Positions 30,001-39,963 of a stretch of DNA of 64,000 nucleotides are shown here, piece by piece (position 1 is the first letter of the stretch; each line of letters opens with the position of its first letter). This DNA is from Gammaproteobacteria bacterium (GTDB taxonomy: Bacteria; Pseudomonadota; Gammaproteobacteria; Ga0077536): assembly GCA_016191285.1 (NCBI GenBank), contig JACPPA010000013.1, forward strand, positions 151,333 through 215,332. Direction: 5' to 3'. Made by a program: the position numbers and the translations under genes. The notes below the pieces were generated by a model. The model saw nothing but the letters and a program-made list of their open reading frames with translations, was not told the DNA's origin and did no database searches.

Positions 30001-30167
30001 TCCCATTCGCGGCTAAAGCCCACTCCCACCACAACGACCCATCCATAGATGGAGGTTCTTTATTGTGGGAACCCACTTCGTGGGAGCCGCTTTAGCGGCG
30101 AATCAGATCCCATTCGCGGCTAAAGCCGCTCCCACCAGAACGACCCATCCGTAGATGGAGGTTCTTT
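30001..30167. repeat. 60-bp direct repeat containing REP arms
   Basis: Two near-identical copies, 30001-30061 and 30108-30167, begin TCCCATTCGCGGCTAAAGCC and end with a small CCATC-NNNN-GATGG hairpin and GGAGGTTCTTT. The stretch between them holds an inverted REP arm (GTGGGAGCCGCTTTAGCGG). The second copy ends 13 bp from the glgP stop codon. Confidence 0.75.
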
Positions 30168-30180
30168 GCGGAACATCACA

Positions 30181-32670
30181 TTACGCGTTAGGCAATTGTC
30201 TGACTGGCTCGATGCCCCAGATTTCCGCGGCGTATTCGGCAATGGTGCGGTCGCTCGAGAACCGCCCCATGTTCGCCACATTGAGGATGGCCGCGCGCGT
30301 CCACGCGGTGGGCGCCGCGTAGAGTTCATCCACGCGGCGTTGGCAGTGCACGTACGACTCATAATCCGCCAGCAGCAAGTAGTGATCGCCATTCTGCAGG
30401 AGGGTATCGACAATGCGCTGGAAACGCGCCGGTTCCTCCGCCGAAAAGAACCCCGCGCCGATCATGTCAATGGCCTGCTTTAGCGCCGCATGGCGTGCGT
30501 AATAAGCACGCGAATCGTAACCGCACTGACGCATCGCGGCGACTTCCTCGGCGGTCAGGCCAAAGAAAAAGATATTTTCCTCACCGACTGCGTCGCCTAT
30601 TTCAATATTCGCGCCATCGCGGGTGCCGATGGTAAGCGCGCCGTTCAGCGCGAGCTTCATATTGCCCGTGCCTGAAGCCTCGGTCCCGGCGGTTGAAATT
30701 TGCTCGGAGAGATCGGCGGCCGGAATGATCGCCTGCGCCGAAGACACGTCGTAATTCGGTAGAAACAGAAGCTTCAAACGATCGCCAATGCTGCGGTCGT
30801 TGTTGACCACGTCCGCGACATCGTTGATCAATTTGATGATGAGTTTCGCCATGGTGTACGCAGGCGCCGCCTTGCCGGCGATCACCACGGTGCGCGGTAC
30901 GCGCGGGGCATGGGGATCCGCGCGCAATTCGTTATACAGCGTGATTACATGCAATACATTCAAGAGCTGGCGCTTGTACTCATGCATGCGCTTCACTTGC
31001 ACGTCAAACAACGAGTCAACGTTTACGCTGATGCCGGTTTTATCCTTAATCCGCGCCGCGAGGTTGACTTTATTCGCAAGCTTAATGGCGCGAAACTCAG
31101 CCTGAAACGCCGGATCATCGGCGAGGCTTTCGAGTCCTTTGAGGCGCGTCAGATCGGCCACCCATTCGGATCCAATACGACTCGTGATCAAGGCGGCCAG
31201 ACCCTGGTTGGCCTGATTCAACCAGCGGCGCGGCGTGATCCCATTAGTCTTATTGATGATCTTGCCCGGTTCGAACTGATCAAAATCAGCGAAGATTGTG
31301 CGCTTCATGAGTTCAGTATGGATCTGCGACACGCCGTTCACTTTGTGCGAGCCAACAATAGCCAAATGCGCCATCCGGATATGCCGCGTGCCGTCTTCGC
31401 CGATCAGCGACATCCGCCGCGCCCGTTCGGGATCCCCCGGGAAGCGATGACCCACATCGCGCAGGAAGCGCTGATTGATCTCATAGATGATCTGCAAGTG
31501 CCGGGGTAACAGATTTTCAAAAATTTCGACCGGCCAAGTCTCCAAGGCTTCTGGCATCAACGTGTGATTGGTGTAAGAAAACGTCTGCTGGGTCAGCGAC
31601 CAGGCGTGCTCCCACACGAGGTGATGGACATCCACCAGTAGACGCATGAGTTCCGCGATCGCGATCGCGGGATGGGTGTCGTTGAGTTGGATCGCGACCT
31701 TATCTGGCAACTCATCGAAATTGGTATGGAAGCGCTGAAAACGATGCAGAATGTCTTGTAGTGACGCGCAGACGAAGAAATATTCCTGCTTCAGGCGCAA
31801 CGCGCGACCCATGCGCGTGGTGTCATCCGGGTATAAAACCTTAGATAGATTTTCCGATTGATTCTTGTCTTCGACGGCCTTGATGTAATTGCCTTCGTTG
31901 AAGTAGCGGAGATCGAAATCGCGCGAGGCTTTGGCCGACCACAGGCGCAGGTTATTGGTGGTGTTGTTGCGATAGCCAGGCACCGGCGTGTCGTAGGCCA
32001 TGGCCATGACGTCATCGGTATCCACCCAATGATGGCGGAGCTTGCCATCATTGTCGTTGAAGGTGACCACGCGGCCGCCAAAATGTACTGGGTAGAGCTT
32101 TTCAGCGCGCGGGAACTCCCACGGATTGCCGTAGCGCAGCCAATTGTCCGGATGCTCGACCTGCTGACCGTCTTCGAGGCATTGCCGAAACATGCCGTAT
32201 TCGTAACGGATGCCGTAGCCGAATCCAGGCAGGGCCAGCGTCGCCAACGAATCGAGAAAGCAGGCCGCGAGGCGGCCGAGGCCGCCGTTACCAAGCGCCG
32301 CGTCCGGTTCGCATTCGCTCAAGGCTTCGAGGTCGAGTCCCACTTCCTTCAACGCGGCTTTGCATTCTTCGGGAAAGCCGATATTGAGCAGGCTATTCGA
32401 CAGACTGCGGCCAATGAGGAATTCCAACGAAAAGTAATAAACCCGTTTGCAGTCGCGCCGGTAGTAATCGCGCATGGTGCGCATCCAACGTTCCATCAAC
32501 CGTTCGCGTACGACATTCGCCAAGGCAAAATACCAGTCGCGATCCTTGGCGATGATGTGGTCCTTGCCGACCGTGTACATCAAGCGATTCGCCAGCGATT
32601 TGACGAGATCGGACGACTCGACACTGAGTCGGTCGTAATCCAAATGGTGGGGCGTAATCCGCTCGTTCAT
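30181..32670 (-). CDS. glgP: Glycogen/maltodextrin phosphorylase
   Basis: PLP-dependent enzyme that releases glucose 1-phosphate from alpha-1,4-glucans. I chose ATG 32670 because GAGGAGCTGGCT precedes it; an upstream ATG at 32733 has no such site. The protein is then 829 residues, the family size. Motifs include DAALGNGGLGRLAACFLDS and the PLP lysine in ASGTGNMKLALNGA. No other glycogen gene is adjacent, and it is transcribed alone. Confidence 0.96.
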   Translation of the reverse strand: MNERITPHHLDYDRLSVESSDLVKSLANRLMYTVGKDHIIAKDRDWYFALANVVRERLMERWMRTMRDYYRRDCKRVYYFSLEFLIGRSLSNSLLNIGFPEECKAALKEVGLDLEALSECEPDAALGNGGLGRLAACFLDSLATLALPGFGYGIRYEYGMFRQCLEDGQQVEHPDNWLRYGNPWEFPRAEKLYPVHFGGRVVTFNDNDGKLRHHWVDTDDVMAMAYDTPVPGYRNNTTNNLRLWSAKASRDFDLRYFNEGNYIKAVEDKNQSENLSKVLYPDDTTRMGRALRLKQEYFFVCASLQDILHRFQRFHTNFDELPDKVAIQLNDTHPAIAIAELMRLLVDVHHLVWEHAWSLTQQTFSYTNHTLMPEALETWPVEIFENLLPRHLQIIYEINQRFLRDVGHRFPGDPERARRMSLIGEDGTRHIRMAHLAIVGSHKVNGVSQIHTELMKRTIFADFDQFEPGKIINKTNGITPRRWLNQANQGLAALITSRIGSEWVADLTRLKGLESLADDPAFQAEFRAIKLANKVNLAARIKDKTGISVNVDSLFDVQVKRMHEYKRQLLNVLHVITLYNELRADPHAPRVPRTVVIAGKAAPAYTMAKLIIKLINDVADVVNNDRSIGDRLKLLFLPNYDVSSAQAIIPAADLSEQISTAGTEASGTGNMKLALNGALTIGTRDGANIEIGDAVGEENIFFFGLTAEEVAAMRQCGYDSRAYYARHAALKQAIDMIGAGFFSAEEPARFQRIVDTLLQNGDHYLLLADYESYVHCQRRVDELYAAPTAWTRAAILNVANMGRFSSDRTIAEYAAEIWGIEPVRQLPNA

Positions 32671-33056
32671 AGCCAGCTCCTCGACATACAGTGGGCTTGG
32701 GATGGCGCTACTCATTGCAAGCATAGTCGGCACTCCCGCTGTGTATAGCGGCGGCGAACGGGTTTTGGCTTAGGTCAAGGGCGGATAAGCCCCGGTTATC
32801 GTTCGGTGGTCGACTTCGCGGCGTCTTCCGGGGCAAGATCCACGCCAGCCATTGGCAGCGCCGTGCTCCTGACACCAATTGCCTGATTTTCAACGACTAG
32901 CGGACCCGCTCCGGAGCTTGCAAACACGCTGGCTCCGGCGGCCACTAAACTTGGTGGGAGAGTCTTCAACTTTGGCGGGGCGCGTTGTGCCGTTCCACTT
33001 GGCTCTTTTGAGATTCAAGTGGGGGCGTTGACACACGCTTCCAAACCCCGCCTAAA

Positions 33057-33200
33057 CCTCTCACCCTAACCCTACTCGCAAGGGGGAGAGGGGAAAGATC
33101 ACAAACCCCTCTGTCGCCCTAACCCTACCCGCAAGGGGAAGAGGGGAAAGATTGCGCTTTCGCATTACGCCCTCTCCCCTTGCGGGAGAGAGGAAAGTAG
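33057..33200. repeat. Three copies of a CCCTAACCCT...GGGGAGAGG palindromic repeat
   Basis: Two direct copies (from 33057 and 33109) read CCTCT-N-CACCCTAACCCT, then CGCAAGGGG and GAGGGGAAAGA; a third, inverted and shorter, is CCCTCTCCCCTTGCGGG at 33170-33186. Each can fold on itself. They lie in the 743-bp gap 32671-33413 between glgP and the sensor kinase, where I find no gene. Confidence 0.75.
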
Positions 33201-33314
33201 ACCGTCGATCGCGGTTAGCCATTCAACCTTTTGGCGACGATTGCTCTGGTAGCCGCACCCACTCAAAATTCAAAAGAGGCCCTTTAAAAGTCCACCTCAT
33301 GCTCGAAGCCTCAA

Positions 33315-33341
33315 AGATTCGCGGCTAAAGCCGCTCCCACA
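33315..33341. repeat. Single REP element
   Basis: GATTCGCGGCTAAAGCCGCT followed by CCCACAA is the same palindrome as in the other REP copies. It lies about 70 bp beyond the 3' end of the histidine kinase gene. Confidence 0.75.
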
Positions 33342-33413
33342 AGCATCGGTCGGAACCGTCCATGCTCTTCGATCTCATGGCGTGCGCGCGACACCGGCGA
33401 CGATAAACTCATT

Positions 33414-34763
33414 CTAATGAGCATCAGTGGGCTTGTCGGCGGCATTTTCGCGCTGCGATCCAGTCAGCGGCAAGTGCACCGTAAACGTCGTCCCCCGGCC
33501 GCCGGGACCGTCCGCTACACTCACCTCGCCGCGATGTAACTCGACCACGCGTTTGACGATGGCCAGCCCGAGACCGCTGCCGTGAGCACCGGCGCCGGGC
33601 ACGCGATAAAAGCGATCGAAAATACGCGCCTGTTCGTCAGCCGGGATCCCGGGACCCGTGTCGGTCACACTGGCGATCGCCGTGTTCCCTTCCCGCCACA
33701 ATTTAACGGTAACCTGGCCCTGCGCGGTGGAGTAGCGAAAGGCGTTATCCAGCAGATTGGTGAACAGGCTGCGCAGACCAATTTCGTTACCGGCGAAACT
33801 CGGTACCGCCGCGATGTCAGTCGTCAGATCAAGGCCGTGTTGGCTTGCAATCGGCGCGAGCTCACGCATGACGTCACGAAGCACGGCCGTGATGTCGACA
33901 TCGTGAAATTTGGTCGAGGCGATTTCGGGTTCCAGCCGGGCGAGCGTTAACAAACGCTCGACTAAGTGAGTTGAGCGATTAACACCGGCTTTCAGTTCGG
34001 CGGTTGCGTCGAGCCGATCCGCGGTCGTGGTCGCACGTTCCAACAATTGTGTTTGCAGGCGAAGTGCGGTGAGCGGCGTGCGCAATTCGTGGGCGGCATC
34101 GGCCATGAATTCGCGTTGGCGCGCCAGCACCTGTTGCAGGCGCGCGATCAAATCGTTGAGCGCGTCAACCATCAGGCGCGCTTCACTGGGCAATCCGCCA
34201 ACTGCGATCGGATCGAGCGCATGCGCCTCGCGCGCGGCTATGGCCCGTGTTAGATGGGCCAACGGCGTAAGCGTGCGGCCTACCAGCCACCAAATGAGAA
34301 AACCAAGCGCGGGTAATACCACCAACAGCGGGTACAGAATGCGAAGCGCAGCGTCAGTTGCGATGCGGTGTCTTATCGCCATGGGTTGTGCAACTTGCAC
34401 GAGTTGTTCGCCCAAGGTCACGGCGTATACCCGCCATTCGGCACCGTTGGAGGTGACATTGGCATAGCCGAGTTCTCGACTCCGCGGCAAGGTCACGCGT
34501 TGATGCGAAAGATAAATCCGCTCACCACGCCAATTCCAGGCTTGGATCACTAAGTGTTGCTCGGGATCGGGCTCCGGCGCTTCGACTGTGCCCAGCGTGT
34601 ACGCCTTGTCGCGCAGCGCGAGCGCCTGTTGCCGCAATTGATAATCGAACAGTGCATCGATTTCGTGACGCGCCCAATAATACGTGGCGCCGGTCGCGAT
34701 GATGACGGTAATCGCAACCGCCGATAACAGCACTAACAGCAGCCGCGAGCGTAACGACATCAT
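33414..34763 (-). CDS. QseC-type sensor histidine kinase
   Basis: Membrane sensor of 449 residues. Helix 1 is at about 7-29, followed by a 2CSK_N-type periplasmic domain (FDYQLRQQALALRDKAYTLG) and helix 2 near 145-167. After HAMP comes HisKA with the phosphorylated histidine in DAAHELRTPL, then HATPase with NLLDNAFRYS, DTGPGIP and GSGLGLAIVKRV. It lies 75 bp downstream of its response regulator gene on the same strand. The stimulus is not predictable; QseBC and TctDE are the nearest types. Confidence 0.9.
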   Translation of the reverse strand: MMSLRSRLLLVLLSAVAITVIIATGATYYWARHEIDALFDYQLRQQALALRDKAYTLGTVEAPEPDPEQHLVIQAWNWRGERIYLSHQRVTLPRSRELGYANVTSNGAEWRVYAVTLGEQLVQVAQPMAIRHRIATDAALRILYPLLVVLPALGFLIWWLVGRTLTPLAHLTRAIAAREAHALDPIAVGGLPSEARLMVDALNDLIARLQQVLARQREFMADAAHELRTPLTALRLQTQLLERATTTADRLDATAELKAGVNRSTHLVERLLTLARLEPEIASTKFHDVDITAVLRDVMRELAPIASQHGLDLTTDIAAVPSFAGNEIGLRSLFTNLLDNAFRYSTAQGQVTVKLWREGNTAIASVTDTGPGIPADEQARIFDRFYRVPGAGAHGSGLGLAIVKRVVELHRGEVSVADGPGGRGTTFTVHLPLTGSQRENAADKPTDAH

Positions 34764-34838
34764 GACGGCAAGCCTAAACGCTTTAGTACAGCACGGCGCT
34801 GGACGCGCTTAGCACTGAGGTTAAATCAGGCGGCCCCA

Positions 34839-35513
34839 TCAGCTGGCCGAACCCAGCGTATAACCCAACCCGCGCACGGTGCGGATAAAACCCTCACCGA
34901 GTTTCTTACGCAGGTGATGAATATGGACCTCGATGGCATTACTCGCGACCTCCTCGTCCCAGCCGTAGAGTCGTTCTTCGAGCTGCGCGCGCGACACAAT
35001 CGCCTGCGGTCGCTCGAGTAAGGCCGAGAGCAACGCGAATTCGCGCGCGGAGATCGCGAGCGGCGCGCCGTGGCGAGAGACTTCATGCGTACTCGGATTT
35101 AACACCACCTCGGCGTATTCAAGCAGGCCTTCGGCCCGCCCCGCATGGCGCCGTGCAACGGCTCGAATGCGCGCGGCAAGTTCGTCGAGATCGAATGGCT
35201 TGACGAGGTAATCGTCGGCGCCCAGATCGAGACCTTGCACGCGATCCTCGATTTGATCGCGGGCCGTGACGATGATGACGGGCAGCGTTAGCTTCGCGCG
35301 GCGTAAATCGGCAAGCACGCGCACGCCATCCTTACCGGGCAGACCTAAATCGAGCACCATTAAGTCGTACGGGTTACTCTCAAGGGCGGCTTCGGCCTTA
35401 CGTCCGTCTTGCACCCAATCCACCGAATGGCCTTCCTGCTGCAATCCTTTGCGCATCGCAGCTCCGACCATCGCATCGTCTTCAACTAACAGCAGCCGCA
35501 CGGCAAAAACCAC
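34839..35513 (-). CDS. OmpR/PhoB-family response regulator
   Basis: A 224-residue regulator: receiver domain with acidic pocket VEDDAM, phospho-acceptor Asp in MVLDLGLPG, the TARD threonine and the VKPFD lysine, then a winged-helix Trans_reg_C domain ending at RTVRGLGYTL. The start may be ATG 35513 or GTG 35501 (VRLLLVEDD), which fits the family better. It is first of a two-gene operon with the histidine kinase and is presumably its partner. Confidence 0.92.
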   Translation of the reverse strand: MVFAVRLLLVEDDAMVGAAMRKGLQQEGHSVDWVQDGRKAEAALESNPYDLMVLDLGLPGKDGVRVLADLRRAKLTLPVIIVTARDQIEDRVQGLDLGADDYLVKPFDLDELAARIRAVARRHAGRAEGLLEYAEVVLNPSTHEVSRHGAPLAISAREFALLSALLERPQAIVSRAQLEERLYGWDEEVASNAIEVHIHHLRKKLGEGFIRTVRGLGYTLGSAS

Positions 35514-35562
35514 CTGGGGATTTAATATCGGCCCAAATTAATCCTGATGCCTTAAGCTGGCC

Positions 35563-38268
35563 TTAACCATTGGATCGCCCATTGCCGGCGGGATAATTTT
35601 TGTGCTGGCCCACAATGTCGCGAAGCACGCCGGTGTCAGTCAGCGGTTCGGTCACGAGCCATCGCGTTAAAACGACGGTTAGCGCGCGGCGCGACAAGGG
35701 TTTAGTCAGATAATCATCCATGCCGGCTTTGTAGCAAAGCGCGGCATCGCCCGACAAGGCATGCGCGGTCAGCGCGACAATGGCGACACGCCCCCGCGCT
35801 AGTTGCTGCTCGCGGGCACGCCACCGTCGCGTGACTTCCAGCCCATCGATCCCAGGCAAGCGCAAGTCCATCAGCACCAGGTCATACCGTCGCGTCTCGA
35901 GCAGGGCAATAGCCTGCTGCCCGGATTCGGCATCGTCGACGGTTACGCCGTAGCCCGCCAGCAATTGATGGGTGACGTTACGATTGAGTTCAATGTCCTC
36001 GACCAGCAAGAGGCGCTTGCCGCCGAAGTCGCTCGCCGGCAGCCCCAACGAATCGTTTACGGCCGAAGCCGGCAGCGCGCCATCATCGCCCAGATGCGCG
36101 AGGGCTGCTTTGAGACTGGCCGCCGTCATCGGCTTTGCAATCTGATAACCGTCGCGGCTGTCGAGCGCAGTGCCGTACGGGACCAACCGAATGGTCGGTA
36201 GCGCGCGTAAGGTCGGTGGCAGCCAGCGATCACTCGCGATCGATGAGGTTTCATCGACCACCACGAAATCGTACAAACGACTGGCATCCACCGTCGCCAC
36301 GTCGCTAGCATGCGTGAGTAAATCGGCTTCGTAACCCCAGTCGCGTAGATAGCTCAGCACTGCTTCGCGACACGCATCGTCCGGCCCCAGGACCAATACT
36401 CTCGAATCGACGTAAGACTGCCCACCGACGAGCGGATCACTTGCGGTGGCCACGGCTAATGACAAACTGATCCGAATTCGACACCCCTTACCCGCTGTAC
36501 TTTCCGCTTCGATCTCGCCGTCCATTCGGGTCACGAGCAGTTTACAAATCGCGAACCCAAGCCCACTCCCGCCCGTGTCGCGCGCGGTCGCCGCTTCACC
36601 ATGATTGAACGGGCGAAATAGGTGCGCTAATTGTTCCGGCGACAGCCCCGGGCCCGTATCGGTCACCGTGATTTCGAGCACATCCGCGGCAGTGCCGTGG
36701 GCGGCACGCACGGCAACTTCGCCGTACTGAGTAAACCGAATGGCGTTGCCGACGAGATTAGTGACAATTTGGCGCAAGCGACGACCGTCTCCGCGATAGC
36801 GCGGAGCGAGCGCTGGATCAACCACACAATTGAGCGCGAGCCCTTGTTGTTCCGCGCGCGGTGCAAACGACAGCGTTACCTCTTCGATAATTTGACGTAA
36901 ATCGAACTCGGAGATTTCCAGGGCAAGCGTCCCGGCTTCGAGCTGCGAGTAATCCAAGCTGTCATTAATCAAGTTCAGCAAGTTATTCGCCGACTGATAG
37001 GCGGTAGCAATGCGCTCGCGCTGCACGGTGGGCGGATCGCCCTCCAGCGTGAGCTCGAGCATCCCCATGACGCCGTACAAGGGGGTGCGAATTTCATGGC
37101 TCATATTGGCGAGGAATTCGCTCTTCAGACGGCTCGCCAGCACGGCCGCGTCGCGCGCCTCGCGGAGTCCGCGCTGGGTGTCGATCTCGATCAGCATCGC
37201 ATTTACCGAATGAGCGAGCCGCGCGACCTCGTCGGCATTCTCGAATTCGGGCACCCGCCCGGCGGGATCGCCATCCGCCGCAACCTGTTGCACCGCGCGG
37301 TCGAGCACCACCAGCCGGCGCATGATGCGGCGCTCGATAAACCAGAACACGGCGAGCCCCGCCAACGCGCCGATCGCAAGCGTCGCCCACAGAAGATAGT
37401 GCTGAATTTGGACGGCTGTCGCGTAGCCTCGGCGCGGTGCAGTAGTCCTGACCACCGCCAGTGGCGCCCCGGACTGCGCGTTGAGCAACGCATAACTGCC
37501 GAGCGTCGCGTCGTCGACGGGCATCACCGATACCGGATTCGTGGCGGACAATGTTTCCGTCGCACGTTGTACATCGCGCGGCAAATTGGCCGATCCCACG
37601 CGGAACAAGGCGATTTCTTCGCGTAAGGCATCACGCGCATCCTGCACGAACTCGGGGCCTAAATAGCGCGCAAATATTTGCGTACCGACGCTCGGACCAG
37701 GAGCATCGACATCGCTGCGATGCACAGGGTGGGCGGTCACCGCCAAAAGTCCACGCGCGGTTTGCACAAACTCAAGCATTGCGCGGTTGTCTCGATGCGC
37801 CACCAACCAGCCCGTATTCGACGTGGAAAAAAGCGCCGCCACTTCCGGTGGAATATCCAGCGGCTCCCCGGTGTCCGCGCTCATGCTGCGCGCCAGGCGC
37901 GGCGTGCCATCGGCGGCGACATAAACCATTAGATCAAGTTTGAGGTTGGTAAATACGTCGCGTCGGATGTTACTTTGAATAAACGCGGCGTTTTTGCCCT
38001 GCACGAAGTCGTACGCATCGTCCCATTGCGACCAGTCCTTGGCTATTTGGTCTAAGCGGCGCAATTCGCGGTTGAAATACCCAAGCGCGCGCTCCGCGTT
38101 TGCGCTGCCATCTTCCCGCTCATGTTCGACATAGTGTTCGACCAGTAAAAACCGCGCGACGCTGAATTGCACCAAAGCCGACGCCAGCACGGTAATCATC
38201 AAGCCGATAAGGACCGCCAGGCGCAGGCTACGCAGAGGTGGTTGTTCTGAATTTCTTTCGCGGCTCAC
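35563..38268 (-). CDS. CHASE4 hybrid sensor histidine kinase
   Basis: A 901-residue hybrid kinase. Helix 1 (about 16-38) and helix 2 (about 290-312) flank a CHASE4-like periplasmic sensor with DWSQWDDAYDFVQ. Then come HAMP, HisKA with H391 in NMSHEIRTPLYG, HATPase (NLVGNAIRFT, DTGPGLS, GSGLGFAICK), a first receiver-like domain without the normal acidic pocket, and an intact receiver with Asp in LVLMDLRLPG. No HPt domain is present, so phosphate must leave through a separate HPt protein. It lies 49 bp upstream of the OmpR-type regulator on the same strand and could be co-transcribed. Confidence 0.9.
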   Translation of the reverse strand: MSRERNSEQPPLRSLRLAVLIGLMITVLASALVQFSVARFLLVEHYVEHEREDGSANAERALGYFNRELRRLDQIAKDWSQWDDAYDFVQGKNAAFIQSNIRRDVFTNLKLDLMVYVAADGTPRLARSMSADTGEPLDIPPEVAALFSTSNTGWLVAHRDNRAMLEFVQTARGLLAVTAHPVHRSDVDAPGPSVGTQIFARYLGPEFVQDARDALREEIALFRVGSANLPRDVQRATETLSATNPVSVMPVDDATLGSYALLNAQSGAPLAVVRTTAPRRGYATAVQIQHYLLWATLAIGALAGLAVFWFIERRIMRRLVVLDRAVQQVAADGDPAGRVPEFENADEVARLAHSVNAMLIEIDTQRGLREARDAAVLASRLKSEFLANMSHEIRTPLYGVMGMLELTLEGDPPTVQRERIATAYQSANNLLNLINDSLDYSQLEAGTLALEISEFDLRQIIEEVTLSFAPRAEQQGLALNCVVDPALAPRYRGDGRRLRQIVTNLVGNAIRFTQYGEVAVRAAHGTAADVLEITVTDTGPGLSPEQLAHLFRPFNHGEAATARDTGGSGLGFAICKLLVTRMDGEIEAESTAGKGCRIRISLSLAVATASDPLVGGQSYVDSRVLVLGPDDACREAVLSYLRDWGYEADLLTHASDVATVDASRLYDFVVVDETSSIASDRWLPPTLRALPTIRLVPYGTALDSRDGYQIAKPMTAASLKAALAHLGDDGALPASAVNDSLGLPASDFGGKRLLLVEDIELNRNVTHQLLAGYGVTVDDAESGQQAIALLETRRYDLVLMDLRLPGIDGLEVTRRWRAREQQLARGRVAIVALTAHALSGDAALCYKAGMDDYLTKPLSRRALTVVLTRWLVTEPLTDTGVLRDIVGQHKNYPAGNGRSNG

Positions 38269-38454
38269 TCGACCCTAGGCTCCTCACGATCAAAGATTAC
38301 TATTTTACAGTCGCTGGCAATGGCGTAGACGCTTCGCAACACAATCGCCGGTCATCGTCGACGCGGATTTGGTCGGACGCTGCATCGTATCACCTGAACA
38401 GAGTTTGCTCATCGGATGTCCCGCCATGAACTTCGATTGTGGGAGTGTTTAGGA

Positions 38455-38522
38455 TTGTGGGAGCGGCTTTAGCCGCGAAGGGGCATCGACTAAGATTCGA
38501 AGCTCAAAGCGGCTTCCACAAG
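38455..38522. repeat. REP pair (BIME-like)
   Basis: TTGTGGGAGCGGCTTTAGCC opens, and the inverse AGCTCAAAGCGGCTTCCACA closes, a 68-bp unit. This is the main content of the 344-bp gap between the hybrid kinase and the aminotransferase. Confidence 0.8.
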
Positions 38523-38612
38523 CTGCTCTCCCACAACCCGCGCTCCCACGCGGCACGGGTCGAACCGAGGTAGGATCTCTGGTAGTCACTTGGCAGTGAG
38601 AGGATGCGGGCC

Positions 38613-39950
38613 ATGAACAATCTCGACCGCGCGCCGACAACTGATCCTGCGCTCGAAGCGCTGTGGATGCCGTTTACCCACAATCGCCTGTTCAAAAAAC
38701 AACCGCGGCTCGTGGTCCAAGCCGACGGGATGTATTACACGACGGTCGATGGTCGGCGCGTCCTCGATGGCCTGTCCGGATTATGGTGCAGTAACGCCGG
38801 CCATCGTCATCCGAAAATTGTCGAAGCCGTTAAGCGCCAACTCGACGTACTCGACTATGCACCCCCATTCCAAACCGGCCATGACCGGGCGTTTGAATTG
38901 GCGACGGCGCTCACCACGACCGTCGGGCGCGGGTTTGATCACGTGTTTTTCGCGAATTCCGGATCCGAGGCCGTCGACACCGCGCTCAAAATTGCCCTCG
39001 CCTATCACCGGGCGCGCGGCGAGGCCTCGCGCTTCCGGCTGCTCGGGCGCGCCAAGGGTTATCACGGCGTCGGCTTCGGTGGAATTTCCGTCGGCGGCAT
39101 GGTCGCGAACCGTAAAGCCTTTGCAAGCGCCTTGCTACCCGGGGTCGATCACCTGCCGCACACGCATGACCTCGCGCATATGGCCTACAGTCGCGGCCAA
39201 CCCACCTGGGGCGCGCACCTCGCCGACGAATTGGAACGCCTCGTGCAACTCCACGATGCCTCGACCATCGCCGCGCTCATCATTGAACCGATGCAGGGTT
39301 CAGCCGGCGTCATCGTACCGCCGCTCGGCTACCTCGAGAGAATTCGCGAACTCTGCGCACACCATGGGATTTTGCTGATTTTCGATGAAGTCATCACGGG
39401 CTTCGGCCGTATGGGCTCGCTGTTCTCGGCCGATCGATTTGGCGTGGTGCCGGATCTCATCGCGTTTGCGAAAGGCGTCACGAGTGGCGTGGTACCGCTC
39501 GGTGGCGTGCTCGTCAAAACAGCGATCTACGATGCCTTCATGACCGGTCCTGAGCATTTAGTCGAATTTTTTCACGGCTATACCTACTCGGGACACCCAC
39601 TGGCCTGCGCTGCCGGAGTCGCCGCGCTTGAGGTTTATCAGCAAGAAGGATTGTTCGAACGGGCCCGCGCGCTCGAGCCGGTGTTGGCCGACGCGATTCA
39701 TTCACTGCGCGGCGAGCCGCATGTCATCGACACGCGAAACCTAGGACTCGCCGCCGCGGTTGAGTTCGAACCCCGCGCCGGCGCCGCGAGCTTGCGCGCG
39801 ATGGAAATTTTTCATCATTGCTTCGATCACGGCGCGATGGTGCGGTACACCGGAGACATCATTGCCATCGGTCCGGCTTTGATCATTAGCGAAACTCAGA
39901 TCGCGCAATTAATCGATCTTGTCCGCACCGCGATTCGCGCGACGCCTTAA
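38613..39950 (+). CDS. Class III omega-aminotransferase (beta-alanine:pyruvate type)
   Basis: PLP-dependent fold-type I aminotransferase of 445 residues. The start WMPFTHNRLFKKQPR and WCSNAGHRHP resemble beta-alanine-pyruvate aminotransferases. FANSGSEAVDTALK binds phosphate, DEVITGFGRMG carries the PLP aspartate, and the Schiff-base lysine is in FAKGVTSG. ATG 38613 is preferred because GAGAGG lies nine bases before it, whereas ATG 38604 directly abuts that site. It may form an operon with the small protein and the Nudix hydrolase that follow. Confidence 0.88.
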   Translation: MNNLDRAPTTDPALEALWMPFTHNRLFKKQPRLVVQADGMYYTTVDGRRVLDGLSGLWCSNAGHRHPKIVEAVKRQLDVLDYAPPFQTGHDRAFELATALTTTVGRGFDHVFFANSGSEAVDTALKIALAYHRARGEASRFRLLGRAKGYHGVGFGGISVGGMVANRKAFASALLPGVDHLPHTHDLAHMAYSRGQPTWGAHLADELERLVQLHDASTIAALIIEPMQGSAGVIVPPLGYLERIRELCAHHGILLIFDEVITGFGRMGSLFSADRFGVVPDLIAFAKGVTSGVVPLGGVLVKTAIYDAFMTGPEHLVEFFHGYTYSGHPLACAAGVAALEVYQQEGLFERARALEPVLADAIHSLRGEPHVIDTRNLGLAAAVEFEPRAGAASLRAMEIFHHCFDHGAMVRYTGDIIAIGPALIISETQIAQLIDLVRTAIRATP

Positions 39951-39963
39951 GGATTTTCCCGGC

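Noticed and set aside
33057..33200. Possible CRISPR array
   Set aside because: Only three copies, one inverted, unequal spacers, and units that are self-palindromic; no cas genes.
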